Assembly (NCBI GenBank): GCA_963922875.1
Contig: CAWUJH010000014.1
Coordinates: 18,711 to 82,710 of the forward strand
Origin: Ketobacter sp963922875
GTDB taxonomy: Bacteria > Pseudomonadota > Gammaproteobacteria > Pseudomonadales > Ketobacteraceae
Direction: 5' to 3'
DNA length: 64,000 bases
Shown here: positions 54,386 to 63,114 of the stretch, one piece after another
Numbering within the stretch: position 1 is the first letter of the stretch
Layout: each line of letters begins with the position of its first letter
Notes under the pieces: generated by a model
What the model saw: only the letters and a program-made list of their open reading frames with translations
Databases searched by the model: none
What the model was told of the DNA's origin: nothing
Translations under genes and position numbers: made by a program

Positions 54386-55876
54386 TTAAGTGCCACAAAA
54401 AGTGTTAGAAATCTCTTCGTTTGGTTGTGGTGGCTTTTCCAGGTCACTAAATTCAGGCCGTTCTTCAAAGGGCTTCTCCAGCGCAGACAGTAACCTTTCA
54501 AAGTGGGTAAAGTCGCCGTCTTCCGCAGCTTTAATGGCTTCAGCCACACGATGATTGCGAGGAATAATGACTGGGTTGACTGCTTTCATTAGGTTAACTG
54601 CTGCGGCTAGGTCTTGCTCTCTATTTTTCAACAGCTGTTGCCAACGTGCGATCCACTCGGATAATTGCGGGCTATTATTCGTTGCCAACAAACCGTTTGG
54701 GTTTGTCGTGGGTGGCACCAGAGAAATGATATCGCGAAAGAATTGTGTGAAATCGATTTGAGCTTGTTCCAATAGTGTTAATAGATCATCTATCAGAGCG
54801 TCATCGCCCTCTTCCACTGTGGATAATCCCAATTTATAGTTCATGTTCTGTTGCCATGCTTTCTGAAACCACTGAGAGTACTGCTGTAGAACTCGAGTCG
54901 CTCGAGCTGCGGGATTTCCCTCTTCACCCAATTCGCCTCTGTCTGGGATAAATGATAAGAGGGTTTCCGCCAACCGGGCCAGGTTCCACTGACCAATAGC
55001 AGGCTGGTTCTGATAGGCATAGCGGCCCTGCCGATCGATATAGCTATACACCGTTTTTGCGCGATAAGTATCCATAAAAGCACAAGGGCCATAGTCGATG
55101 GTTTCACCGCTAACGGTCATATTATCCGTATTCATGACACCGTGTATGAAGCCAATGCTCATCCATTTGGCAATTAGTTCGGCCTGCCGTTTACAAATGG
55201 ATTCAAGTAATTCGAGATAACAATCAGGTGAATTTTGGTCTATGTCTGGGTAGTGGCGGGCTAGAACATGGTTCGCCAAGGTTTGGATAGCTTCAGCATC
55301 TTTTTTCAAAGCAAAATATTGGAAAGTACCGACCCGAATGTGGCTAGCGGCCACTCGGGTGAATATAGCACCTGGTTCTAACCGTTCTCGCACCACCTTT
55401 TCACCACTACTTACAACAGCCAAAGCTCGGGTCGTGGGTACACCCAGCGCCGCCATGGCTTCACACATAATATATTCCCTTAAAGCGGGACCTAAAGGTG
55501 AGCGACCGTCACCACCTCGAGAAAAGGCCGTCATCCCTGCGCCTTTTAGTTGAATGTCTCGAAGTCCGCCCGTCGCGGTTTCCAGATCGCCGAGTAAAAT
55601 GGCGCGCCCATCCCCAAGCTGGGGGTTTAGGTGGCCAAACTGATGGCCAGCATAGGCCATCGCTAAGGGTTTCGCATTATCTGGAAGTTGATTGCCAGCA
55701 AATAATTGGGCCAATTCATCATCGCTTGCCTGTTCAAACTCAATCCCTAATTCAGTAGCCAGCGCTTTATTAAAGCGAATTAACTGAGGTTCTTTCACAG
55801 GGGTTGGTTGCTCAATCGCATAGAAGTGCGCCGGTAATTGTGCATAGCTGTTCTTAAAGGGGAATACAATCGGCAT
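54386..55876 (-). CDS. selO: SelO protein adenylyltransferase (YdiU/UPF0061)
   Basis: 496 residues, normal size. The pseudokinase-fold blocks are present: NSYAQLPAHFYA near the start, AYAGHQFGHLNPQLGDGRAI, LKGAGMTAFSRGGDGRSPLG and GFIHGVMNTDNMTVSGETIDYGPCAF in part. The C-terminus ends FCGT, with Cys where eukaryotic SelO has selenocysteine. SelO transfers AMP to Ser, Thr or Tyr of other proteins and has been linked to redox stress. It is upstream of rimK by 114 bp on the same strand; both enzymes modify proteins. Confidence 0.93.
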   Translation of the reverse strand: MPIVFPFKNSYAQLPAHFYAIEQPTPVKEPQLIRFNKALATELGIEFEQASDDELAQLFAGNQLPDNAKPLAMAYAGHQFGHLNPQLGDGRAILLGDLETATGGLRDIQLKGAGMTAFSRGGDGRSPLGPALREYIMCEAMAALGVPTTRALAVVSSGEKVVRERLEPGAIFTRVAASHIRVGTFQYFALKKDAEAIQTLANHVLARHYPDIDQNSPDCYLELLESICKRQAELIAKWMSIGFIHGVMNTDNMTVSGETIDYGPCAFMDTYRAKTVYSYIDRQGRYAYQNQPAIGQWNLARLAETLLSFIPDRGELGEEGNPAARATRVLQQYSQWFQKAWQQNMNYKLGLSTVEEGDDALIDDLLTLLEQAQIDFTQFFRDIISLVPPTTNPNGLLATNNSPQLSEWIARWQQLLKNREQDLAAAVNLMKAVNPVIIPRNHRVAEAIKAAEDGDFTHFERLLSALEKPFEERPEFSDLEKPPQPNEEISNTFCGT

Positions 55877-56040
55877 ATTTCTAACTCCGCTCTACACTGA
55901 AAAACCTCTAGACTATAGGGAGTTTTGGTTGGTGAACAGCCTGAAACCCATTAAGGGATCAAATGTGGTTGTTTTACATACTGCTCAAAACAATATCCGT
56001 GAAATTTTAAGGTGAATTTTCAGTCAATAAAGGTAATCAA

Positions 56041-56820
56041 ATGGGTAAACACAGCATATTCATTACCGGTGCCGCAGCAGGTATTGGGAAAACAGTCGCT
56101 CAACTTTTTGCCAGCAAGGGCTGGTTTGTAGGTCTGTATGATGTAGATGTTCCCGGGGTAGAAAAATTGGCCTCTGAGTTAGGCTTGGAATCAGTGGTGG
56201 CCGGATATTTGGATGTTACTGATCCTCAGAATTGGCAAACCTGTTTAGATGAATTTTTTATTAAAACAGGTCGCCTGGATGTGTTGTTCAACAATGCAGG
56301 CATATTGGAATCGGGTCCATTCGAGACTATAGATTTACAAAAACAACTGGCTGTCATAGATGTAAACGTAAAAGGGGTGCTCATCGGTTGTTACAGGGCA
56401 TTTCCGTACCTGAAACAAACATCGAGATCCAGAGTCATCAATATGGCTTCGGCTTCGGCGATTTATGGGCAACCGTCACTTGCTATTTATTCCGCCAGCA
56501 AGTTTGCAGTGCGCGGTTTGACGGAAGCCCTCGACCTTGAATGGAAAGATCAAGGAATAACGGTTATGGATATCATGCCTTTGTTCGTCCAAACCGCGAT
56601 GGTGAAGGGAATGAATGCCAATTCAATTAGAAATCTTGGTATCAACTTAACACCTGATGATGTTGCCAAGGTCATATGGAAAGCGGTTCACTACAAAGGT
56701 AAATTGCCCCAAGTCCATTGGCCCGTGGGTTTTCAAACACAGCTGTTTTATCGCCTCTCGGGTTTAACGCCGAAATGGATTAATCGCTGGGTTAATGGTC
56801 TGATTGCTTCGCAACGTTAA
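56041..56820 (+). CDS. Short-chain dehydrogenase/reductase
   Basis: 259 residues. The NAD(P) site is TGAAAGIGKTVAQLF (residues about 9-23), the NNAG strand is at about 86, and the catalytic Ser/Tyr/Lys appear in MASASAIYGQPSLAIYSASK. The end (NRWVNGLIAS) is short and basic. The acidic residue after the second strand (YDVDVP) suggests NAD preference. The substrate is unknown. It stands alone, convergent with the ABC permease gene 6 bp away. Confidence 0.9.
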   Translation: MGKHSIFITGAAAGIGKTVAQLFASKGWFVGLYDVDVPGVEKLASELGLESVVAGYLDVTDPQNWQTCLDEFFIKTGRLDVLFNNAGILESGPFETIDLQKQLAVIDVNVKGVLIGCYRAFPYLKQTSRSRVINMASASAIYGQPSLAIYSASKFAVRGLTEALDLEWKDQGITVMDIMPLFVQTAMVKGMNANSIRNLGINLTPDDVAKVIWKAVHYKGKLPQVHWPVGFQTQLFYRLSGLTPKWINRWVNGLIASQR

Positions 56821-56826
56821 CTGGCT

Positions 56827-57975
56827 TCAATCCAGTGTACTGCGATAGCGCAGCATGGCGATGGCGCCAAAAATGAATATAAAGATAATCAGAACGCCAA
56901 ATTCTCCATGCAGTTCAGTTAGAGAGTTACCCTTAAGCATAATGCCTCTCACTATGCGTAAGAAATGGGTCAAGGGTAGACACTCACCGATTGTTTGCGC
57001 CCAAACCGGCATTCCCCTGAAAGGAAACATGAAACCTGACAGTAGAATTGAAGGCAAAAAGAAAAAGAATGTCATTTGCATGGCTTGCATTTGGCTTCGG
57101 GCGATCGTAGAAAAGGAAAATCCCAAACTTAAATTCGCTAGAATGAACAGTAAGACGCCGCTCCAGAGTAGGAGTAAACTGCCGAAAAAAGGCACGTCAA
57201 ATATAAATTTTGCGGCTGCTAGAATTACAACGGACTGCCCGAAACCCACTAAGATATAAGGCGTTATTTTTCCCACCATAACTTCTATAGGTCGCACAGG
57301 CATGGCTAAAAGATTTTCAAGATTGCCACGCTCGCGTTCTCTGGTCATGGCCATCGCGGTTATCATAACGGACGTCATGGTGAGAATTACGCCCAGTAAG
57401 CCAGGAACAATGTTGTATTGGGTGATGGCTTCGGGGTTATATTTTGGGTGTACCACAACATCTACGGGTTTCGGCCGCTGTAAGAGTTGGGTCAGCGGGC
57501 CTTTCAGTTCTGTTTTTAGTGCGCTGTTTATTATGCCATCAAGGCGTCCGATGGCGTTTGATGAAGCCGCCGGATCGGTGGCGTCAGCAGTCACCAGCAA
57601 TTGTGGTCGCTCACCGCGAATGAGCTGCTTGGTGAAGTCGCCTGGGATATAAATGAAAAATGAAACCTCCCCTTTGGCGAGTAACCTGTCACCTTGTCGG
57701 GGATTATCCGCATTTTCAACAAATTTATAGTAGCCGGAATTTTCGAAGGCTTGAATCAAGCGCCGAACGATTGGCGAATTATCTTCGCTGTAGATGGCCG
57801 TTGGCAGGGCTTTCGGGTCAAGATTAATGGCAAAACCAAATAGTATAAGCTGTAATATGGGGATGCCAAGAATCATGGCAAAGGTGGTTTTATCACGACG
57901 CATTTGTATCAATTCTTTGGCTAACACCGCGTAGATCCGTAATAGAGCGCGTAAAGAACTGGCAAAGGCTGACAT
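56827..57975 (-). CDS. ABC-2 type permease of a YbhG/F/R-like exporter
   Basis: 382 residues. One N-terminal helix (about 31-49), a long extracytoplasmic region (50-180) and five C-terminal helices (about 185-375) are the ABC-2 layout; MTRERERGNLENLLAMPVRP is the family's hallmark loop. Its ATG overlaps the ATPase stop by one base, so it belongs to a three-gene exporter operon. YbhFSR-like systems move drugs, ions or lipophilic compounds. Confidence 0.92.
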   Translation of the reverse strand: MSAFASSLRALLRIYAVLAKELIQMRRDKTTFAMILGIPILQLILFGFAINLDPKALPTAIYSEDNSPIVRRLIQAFENSGYYKFVENADNPRQGDRLLAKGEVSFFIYIPGDFTKQLIRGERPQLLVTADATDPAASSNAIGRLDGIINSALKTELKGPLTQLLQRPKPVDVVVHPKYNPEAITQYNIVPGLLGVILTMTSVMITAMAMTRERERGNLENLLAMPVRPIEVMVGKITPYILVGFGQSVVILAAAKFIFDVPFFGSLLLLWSGVLLFILANLSLGFSFSTIARSQMQAMQMTFFFFLPSILLSGFMFPFRGMPVWAQTIGECLPLTHFLRIVRGIMLKGNSLTELHGEFGVLIIFIFIFGAIAMLRYRSTLD

Positions 57976-58922
57976 TAGCGATAGCCTCGCTTATCAACTC
58001 CGGCCTGTGCCATTAATGAAATGAAAACATCCTCTAAACTGGGTGTTATTTCTTCCCAATGAATGGAATCAGCAGTTGGTTCGGAAAACTTTTGGTTTGC
58101 ACATATCTCTTTTAGTGCTGAACGATCCCTTCCACTGACGTGCAATGCATTTCCAAAATAAGCCACGTGTTCAACGCCCGGCGTTCCTTTAAGACGACTC
58201 ACCAACTGGCGAACGTTGGCGCCAGTTGCCTGATAAGTAACTAATTGTGATGCTTCTATTACGTGAGGAACGGTTCCCTGTGTAATGAGTTCACCATGAG
58301 CAAGATAAACAATCTCATCACAGCGTTCTGCTTCATCCATATAATGGGTAGAGACTAGTACCGTTAATCCCTCCTGGGTCAGCGCATGAATTTCATCCCA
58401 AAACTCTCTTCTTGCTTGAGGGTCAACCCCTGCCGTCGGTTCATCAAGTAATAGCAGTTTTGGTTTGTGCATCGTTACCGCAGCTAACGCCAGACGTTGT
58501 TTCCAACCACCGGATAATTGACTGCACAGTTGGTGTTGACGATTCGTAAGACCTAATTTTTGCAGTGATGCTTCTACCTGTTTTCGTCGCTCTGGTAAAT
58601 CGTATAATCGCGCCACAAACTCCAGATTTTCGCGAATTGATAGATCCTCCCAAAAGGAGAATTTTTGCGTCATATAACCGGTTGCAAGCTTGATTAAGTT
58701 GGCTTCTTTGCGAATGTCATACCCTAAACAGGTGCCTTCCCCTTGACTGGGTTCAAGTAGACCACAGATCATTCGGATAGTAGTGGTTTTACCTGAGCCG
58801 TTAGGGCCAAGAAATCCCCATACTTGGCCCTGGGGCATCTGAATATCCACGTTATCCACTACCGTTTTGGTACCGAACGCTTTCGTTAATCCGTGAACAT
58901 CAATGGCCAATAAGTTATTCAT
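57975..58922 (-). CDS. ABC transporter ATP-binding protein
   Basis: 315 residues. Walker A GPNGSGKTT (about 40-48), signature LSGGWKQRLALA (about 140), Walker B LLLLDEPTAGVDPQ (about 158) and the switch His in STHYMDEAERC are intact. The extra C-terminal segment (about 225-310) is usual for drug-export ATPases of the YbhF type. The signature carries Trp-Lys instead of the common Gln-Gln. It is coupled by ATGA overlap to the adaptor gene and by a one-base overlap to the permease. Confidence 0.93.
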   Translation of the reverse strand: MNNLLAIDVHGLTKAFGTKTVVDNVDIQMPQGQVWGFLGPNGSGKTTTIRMICGLLEPSQGEGTCLGYDIRKEANLIKLATGYMTQKFSFWEDLSIRENLEFVARLYDLPERRKQVEASLQKLGLTNRQHQLCSQLSGGWKQRLALAAVTMHKPKLLLLDEPTAGVDPQARREFWDEIHALTQEGLTVLVSTHYMDEAERCDEIVYLAHGELITQGTVPHVIEASQLVTYQATGANVRQLVSRLKGTPGVEHVAYFGNALHVSGRDRSALKEICANQKFSEPTADSIHWEEITPSLEDVFISLMAQAGVDKRGYR

Positions 58923-59863
58923 AATAGAATATCCACGGGTATTCCAGGGGTCAGATGGTGACCGGTTTCCAGCATAGCCTCTACCATGAACACCAACTCA
59001 TCGCGATTATCTTTGCCATAAAGTATTGGTGGGGTAAACTCCGGCTCTTTCGATAAAAAGCTAATAGTGGCCTTAATGCTATTGGCAGGTCTTGCATTTG
59101 CTTTCACTGTAATAGCTTGGCCCAGCACCAGCTGACCATGGACGGCGGGTGGAACGTAAAAACGAACCTTAAGTTGGTGGTCCAAAAGGATCGAAAGCAC
59201 CGGGATACCCGCGTTAACAAATTCTCCTGGACGAAAAAATATTTCGTCTATTGTACCTGCCTGGGTAGCGTAAGTAGTTCGTTGCTTAAATATCCATTCT
59301 TGTTGGTTTAAAAAGGCCTGTGCGGCTTTAATTCGTTCTAGGGCTGCGTTAATACTATCTTCTCTCGCCGGTAGTCGCGCGATCTTGATGTTTTGTTTAA
59401 GAGTTTCATGGTTAGCTAAAGCTTCTTTGTAATTAGCTACCGCACTGTCCAGTGCTGCCTGAGAACTAAAGTTCTGGCTCGCTGTTTGTTGGAAACGGCG
59501 TTTTTCCGCAGACGCGAATTCGAGCCTTGCTTTTGCTTCATTGAGTTGCGACTCAAGCTGAGCGATTTCTTCAGGGCGTAAGCCTTTTTGAAGGTCAGAA
59601 AGTAACGCCTTTTGTTCCTCTAATTGAGCTTTGGCGCGCCCCAGCATTGCTACTTCTTGTTCTTGATCCAGGGTAAATAATAGCTCACCGGCTTCCACCG
59701 ATTGGCCTTCTATAATTGGCTGCGTGGCTACCCTTCCAGCCAGTGTGGGCGCAACCTGCAAATATTCGGCCTCAATGTAGCCGGTGTACAAATCACTGGG
59801 TAAGTCGCTATTAGAGGTCCGGCCGGTAAAAGCGTTGAATTTAGCCACTTGGAATGCAACCAT
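58919..59863 (-). CDS. HlyD-family membrane-fusion protein, N-terminus shortened beside a transposase
   Basis: 314 residues. From residue 25 it is a normal adaptor: the beta-barrel/lipoyl text YTGYIEAEYLQVAPTLAGRV, the lipoyl GQSVEAGELLFTLDQEQ, a long helical hairpin (about 75-190) and a second lipoyl half. The first 24 residues (MVAFQVAKFNAFTGRTSNSD) have no membrane anchor or signal, which YbhG-type adaptors need. A stop lies three codons upstream of the ATG, and the transposase gene ends only 14 bp away. The original N-terminus was probably lost when the transposon inserted or recombined. The exporter may therefore be inactive. Confidence 0.8.
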   Translation of the reverse strand: MVAFQVAKFNAFTGRTSNSDLPSDLYTGYIEAEYLQVAPTLAGRVATQPIIEGQSVEAGELLFTLDQEQEVAMLGRAKAQLEEQKALLSDLQKGLRPEEIAQLESQLNEAKARLEFASAEKRRFQQTASQNFSSQAALDSAVANYKEALANHETLKQNIKIARLPAREDSINAALERIKAAQAFLNQQEWIFKQRTTYATQAGTIDEIFFRPGEFVNAGIPVLSILLDHQLKVRFYVPPAVHGQLVLGQAITVKANARPANSIKATISFLSKEPEFTPPILYGKDNRDELVFMVEAMLETGHHLTPGIPVDILL

Positions 59864-59877
59864 TTGAATTTAAAGCA

Positions 59878-62865
59878 TTAATCAACAAGAAGCTCAAAAG
59901 TCATGGGCTTGACCTGCCTGGTCAGATCTAGCTCAAAACTTCCCAATCTGCCTAAGTGTTCGGTGTGGTACGGCGAGAATGCGGCCATGTGGTCGCGAGT
60001 GATATTGTGCCCTTCCGACTTCAATTGATTAAACACCTCGGTCATCGCGTTTACGTTGTATAGGATCGCGAAGTTGGCCAGCAAATGATTGTATTTCACG
60101 ATTTTGCTTTGTTCGTGTCTTAAGTTTGCGGGAATTTTCCCGCCATTAGCAAAAAACAACCACCGGGCAAACTCATTGAACTCTTCGCTCTTACAGGTCG
60201 CTGCCTGGATTGTTTTGCGTAGATCAACGTCGGTAATGTATTCCAGCAAAAACATGGTTCTAACCACGCGCCCAAGCTCTCGGAACGCAAAGTACAGCTT
60301 GTTTTTCCGGTTCTTGGTGCCGAACCGGCGCAGGATTGTCGAGGCGGTGATTTTTCCTGCTTTAACGGACATGGCCGTTCGCATCATATCCGCATAGTGC
60401 TTTTCAATGAGATCCCACTTGATCGGTTCCTTAAACAAGGACTGAATATGCTTGAGCACCATGGAGCGATCAGGTTTATAAAAGCTGAGATCTTTGATAT
60501 TTCGGATACGCGGCATGAGCTTGATGCCCAGCAGGTACGCCAGGCCAAAGACGGGTGTGGATTGCGCCTGTGTATCGCCGTGAACGGTGTCCGGATTAAA
60601 ATCAGATTCATCGTTGAGTAGGCCGTCCAGGATATAAATCGCCTCGTAGACACCGCAGGGAATAAACCGGCTGAACAATGCAATATAGGTGTCCGAAACG
60701 TGGTAATAGGCAATGCCGCCGTAGCTGCCATACCGAATATGGTATTCAGATAGCAAATTATCTTCGTAGAGATCCCAAAGTTTTCCGTCGGCCGACACAC
60801 TGTTGCCTGATCCCCAACACTCTATGAGCCGGTATTTTTTGTACTCGCTATTGATTTTCGCAATGGCTTTATCGAGACGGGCCTCTGTGGTGCGCTTTAG
60901 GTTAAGCCAAGCGACTTGCTTGCGAGATATGCCCTGCACCGAACGTACGGTTTCGGTGGGGCCGATATTAGTGCCATAGCAAAATATGGTCAGAACAAAA
61001 CGTAACACTGGGTCACTGATACGTGATTCAAAACCCGACAACGGCCCAAAATGTTTATTCAGGTTCAGCCATTTTTCAACATTGATAATCACATCAAGCA
61101 CATTGATTTTGTCCAATCGATCGCGCAATAGCGCTCCAATTTCTTCGACTTCTGGTGATGGTTGATCCGGTTTTGGCTTTCCAATAATTAGATTCCCATT
61201 TTCAATGCGAACCAGTTCGTCATCAGGGAATCGGCTGTCAGCTTTACAACAGCTTTCCTCCATCGACTTCTTCAGGGAGCTTGTAAATTCTGTATCACCG
61301 GCGACGAGCCCTACTTCCTCGCAATAGGTAGGCAACTGCGCTTCGTATTCTTCCCAGGTGATCATCTGCTCCCGGTAATCATCGAAGGTTTCACTGTAGG
61401 GAACGAACAAGTCACCGGTACTCAGTTCTTCAGCGATCCGTTCAAACACACACAGCTCAAAACAGCTTTTATTAACCTCAGTCACCTGTGCTGATTTGGT
61501 TGATTTTCCCGTGACTAATTTCCACCAGCTTTCTCGAATCCAGCGAATATTGATGACATTCCTGGAAGATGGATCGTTCGGATCGTTCTGAATGGACAGG
61601 AACTCCGTGCGACGCTGTTTGTGCTTCAAAATAAACTGAAAAGCATTGAGCAAATCCTTGTCTTCCGTGGCCGATGCCAGGTTGAGTATTTCAATCGTGC
61701 GATATAAGGTCGATCGTTGTTTTTTGTAGAGTTGAACCATGAACGGCAAATAGTTGTTGCCTGCGAATGCCATATATTGCTCGCACATTTGCAGTAGCTG
61801 ATCACTGTTCTTTCCCAGTACCGGATCAAAGGCCGTCACCGAATCGGGCTTATCCAGATACACCTTAACTGTCCCAGACAGCACAGAAATCAAATGATCG
61901 GTTTGCTTTTGATGGTCTGCCAGGTATTTCTCCAGCAGCTTTTGCGCCGAGCGATCCATTTTTAACAGCAGCTTGATAAATATATCGGCGGCATTATCCA
62001 AAGTTTGTGCGTATTGGTGGCGAATTAAGACGATGACGAGTGCAAATCGCTTATTCAGCCGGAGCTTTATCAGCTCAGCGTAATCCAGGGCCTTGGCTTC
62101 GTTGATAAATTGCTGGTGTTTCACCGGCGGCAACCCCAAATCCGTGGGTAAAAGGGTTTGCAGAGATGTCAGCCACTCCAGGTATTGGATGTACGCGTGG
62201 ATATTACGAGGGGTCGGGCGTTTGGGTTCATTTTTCAGAGTACTCCAACCAAAACCATTTAACCCCGTGCTGGATCGAAGAATATCGTTAATGCACTGGC
62301 GACTTTCAGACTCTAAAAAATCACACAATTGATCGTAATACCGAGTGTTGACTTCAGCCCTGGCCGCCTGACAGATACGCTCAAGTACACTGAACGCCGG
62401 GAGTTCGTATCGCTCTTTGACCAAATATTCCAGCGTGACATTGATAATATCCGGTAATGCCGCCTTGGTGGTCGCTGCTTCCAGTGCCCAAGTCTGCGCC
62501 AATGCAGATGTCTTAGCGGCATCGTAGGCTTTGATATTGAGATGGCGTCGAATCAGCTTTACATGGCGGTCCTTCGCGCCCGATGTGTAATAGGTATGGA
62601 GGTCCTGCTGTGTCACCCGCGAGCGACACTGGGTTTTGATATGCGCGATAATCGGTTTGGGAATATCGCCAAGACCAACGAATCGGCCCAAACGTTGTGT
62701 CGTCTTCAATTGAACCAATAATCCCAAAAAAGAGGCGCTTGACCGTCTACAGTGACGCAAAGCCCATCGCTGATCTTCCGTTGTAGGTGTATAAATATCC
62801 CCCAATTCGTCTTCTGTGATATCTGACTTGATTCGAGGATAGGCTGTCTGATAGATGGCTGCCAT
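59878..62865 (-). CDS. tnpA: Tn3-family transposase
   Basis: 995 residues, full length. The N-terminal third matches the DUF4158-type arm of TnpA. The RNase-H-like core has its first Asp in YHVSDTYIALF, the second in DTVHGDTQAQS (preceding GLAYLLGIKLMPRIRNIKDL) and the Glu in CKSEEFNEFARWLFF. The closing SPYHTEHLGRLGSFELDLTR is typical. No resolvase gene and no res site were seen, nor the terminal GGGG-type inverted repeats expected just outside, so only a transposase remains of the element. It lies on the same strand as the ABC exporter. Confidence 0.93.
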   Translation of the reverse strand: MAAIYQTAYPRIKSDITEDELGDIYTPTTEDQRWALRHCRRSSASFLGLLVQLKTTQRLGRFVGLGDIPKPIIAHIKTQCRSRVTQQDLHTYYTSGAKDRHVKLIRRHLNIKAYDAAKTSALAQTWALEAATTKAALPDIINVTLEYLVKERYELPAFSVLERICQAARAEVNTRYYDQLCDFLESESRQCINDILRSSTGLNGFGWSTLKNEPKRPTPRNIHAYIQYLEWLTSLQTLLPTDLGLPPVKHQQFINEAKALDYAELIKLRLNKRFALVIVLIRHQYAQTLDNAADIFIKLLLKMDRSAQKLLEKYLADHQKQTDHLISVLSGTVKVYLDKPDSVTAFDPVLGKNSDQLLQMCEQYMAFAGNNYLPFMVQLYKKQRSTLYRTIEILNLASATEDKDLLNAFQFILKHKQRRTEFLSIQNDPNDPSSRNVINIRWIRESWWKLVTGKSTKSAQVTEVNKSCFELCVFERIAEELSTGDLFVPYSETFDDYREQMITWEEYEAQLPTYCEEVGLVAGDTEFTSSLKKSMEESCCKADSRFPDDELVRIENGNLIIGKPKPDQPSPEVEEIGALLRDRLDKINVLDVIINVEKWLNLNKHFGPLSGFESRISDPVLRFVLTIFCYGTNIGPTETVRSVQGISRKQVAWLNLKRTTEARLDKAIAKINSEYKKYRLIECWGSGNSVSADGKLWDLYEDNLLSEYHIRYGSYGGIAYYHVSDTYIALFSRFIPCGVYEAIYILDGLLNDESDFNPDTVHGDTQAQSTPVFGLAYLLGIKLMPRIRNIKDLSFYKPDRSMVLKHIQSLFKEPIKWDLIEKHYADMMRTAMSVKAGKITASTILRRFGTKNRKNKLYFAFRELGRVVRTMFLLEYITDVDLRKTIQAATCKSEEFNEFARWLFFANGGKIPANLRHEQSKIVKYNHLLANFAILYNVNAMTEVFNQLKSEGHNITRDHMAAFSPYHTEHLGRLGSFELDLTRQVKPMTFELLVD

Positions 62866-63114
62866 CGACTTAGATTTCCGCTGATAGTGGCATCAACGGA
62901 TGACGCAGTCTGGCTAACAGGTTTTTAGCGGTCATCATTGGGATTCCAAGTATTCAGTTTCGCCGGCAATTTCTATAGCTCGTTTCTATTAGAGTTTTCG
63001 ATAAGCGACCGTGTGGCAGCCTTTTCGCAATCAGACGCTATTGTAATAACGAATGGACGACATTAAAATACCTAATAGACGTTTTTCAACCATCAATTAG
63101 CTGGGATCCCATTC
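62866..63114. other. Gap between the transposase and the ATPase gene, 249 bp
   Basis: I searched by eye for the outer inverted repeat of a Tn3-type element and for a promoter. No end beginning with a run of four C or G was found. Nothing else is supported. Confidence 0.4.

Noticed and set aside
59864..63114. Terminal inverted repeats and resolution site of a Tn3 element
   Set aside because: No GGGG-type ends or resolvase gene could be found on either side of tnpA.
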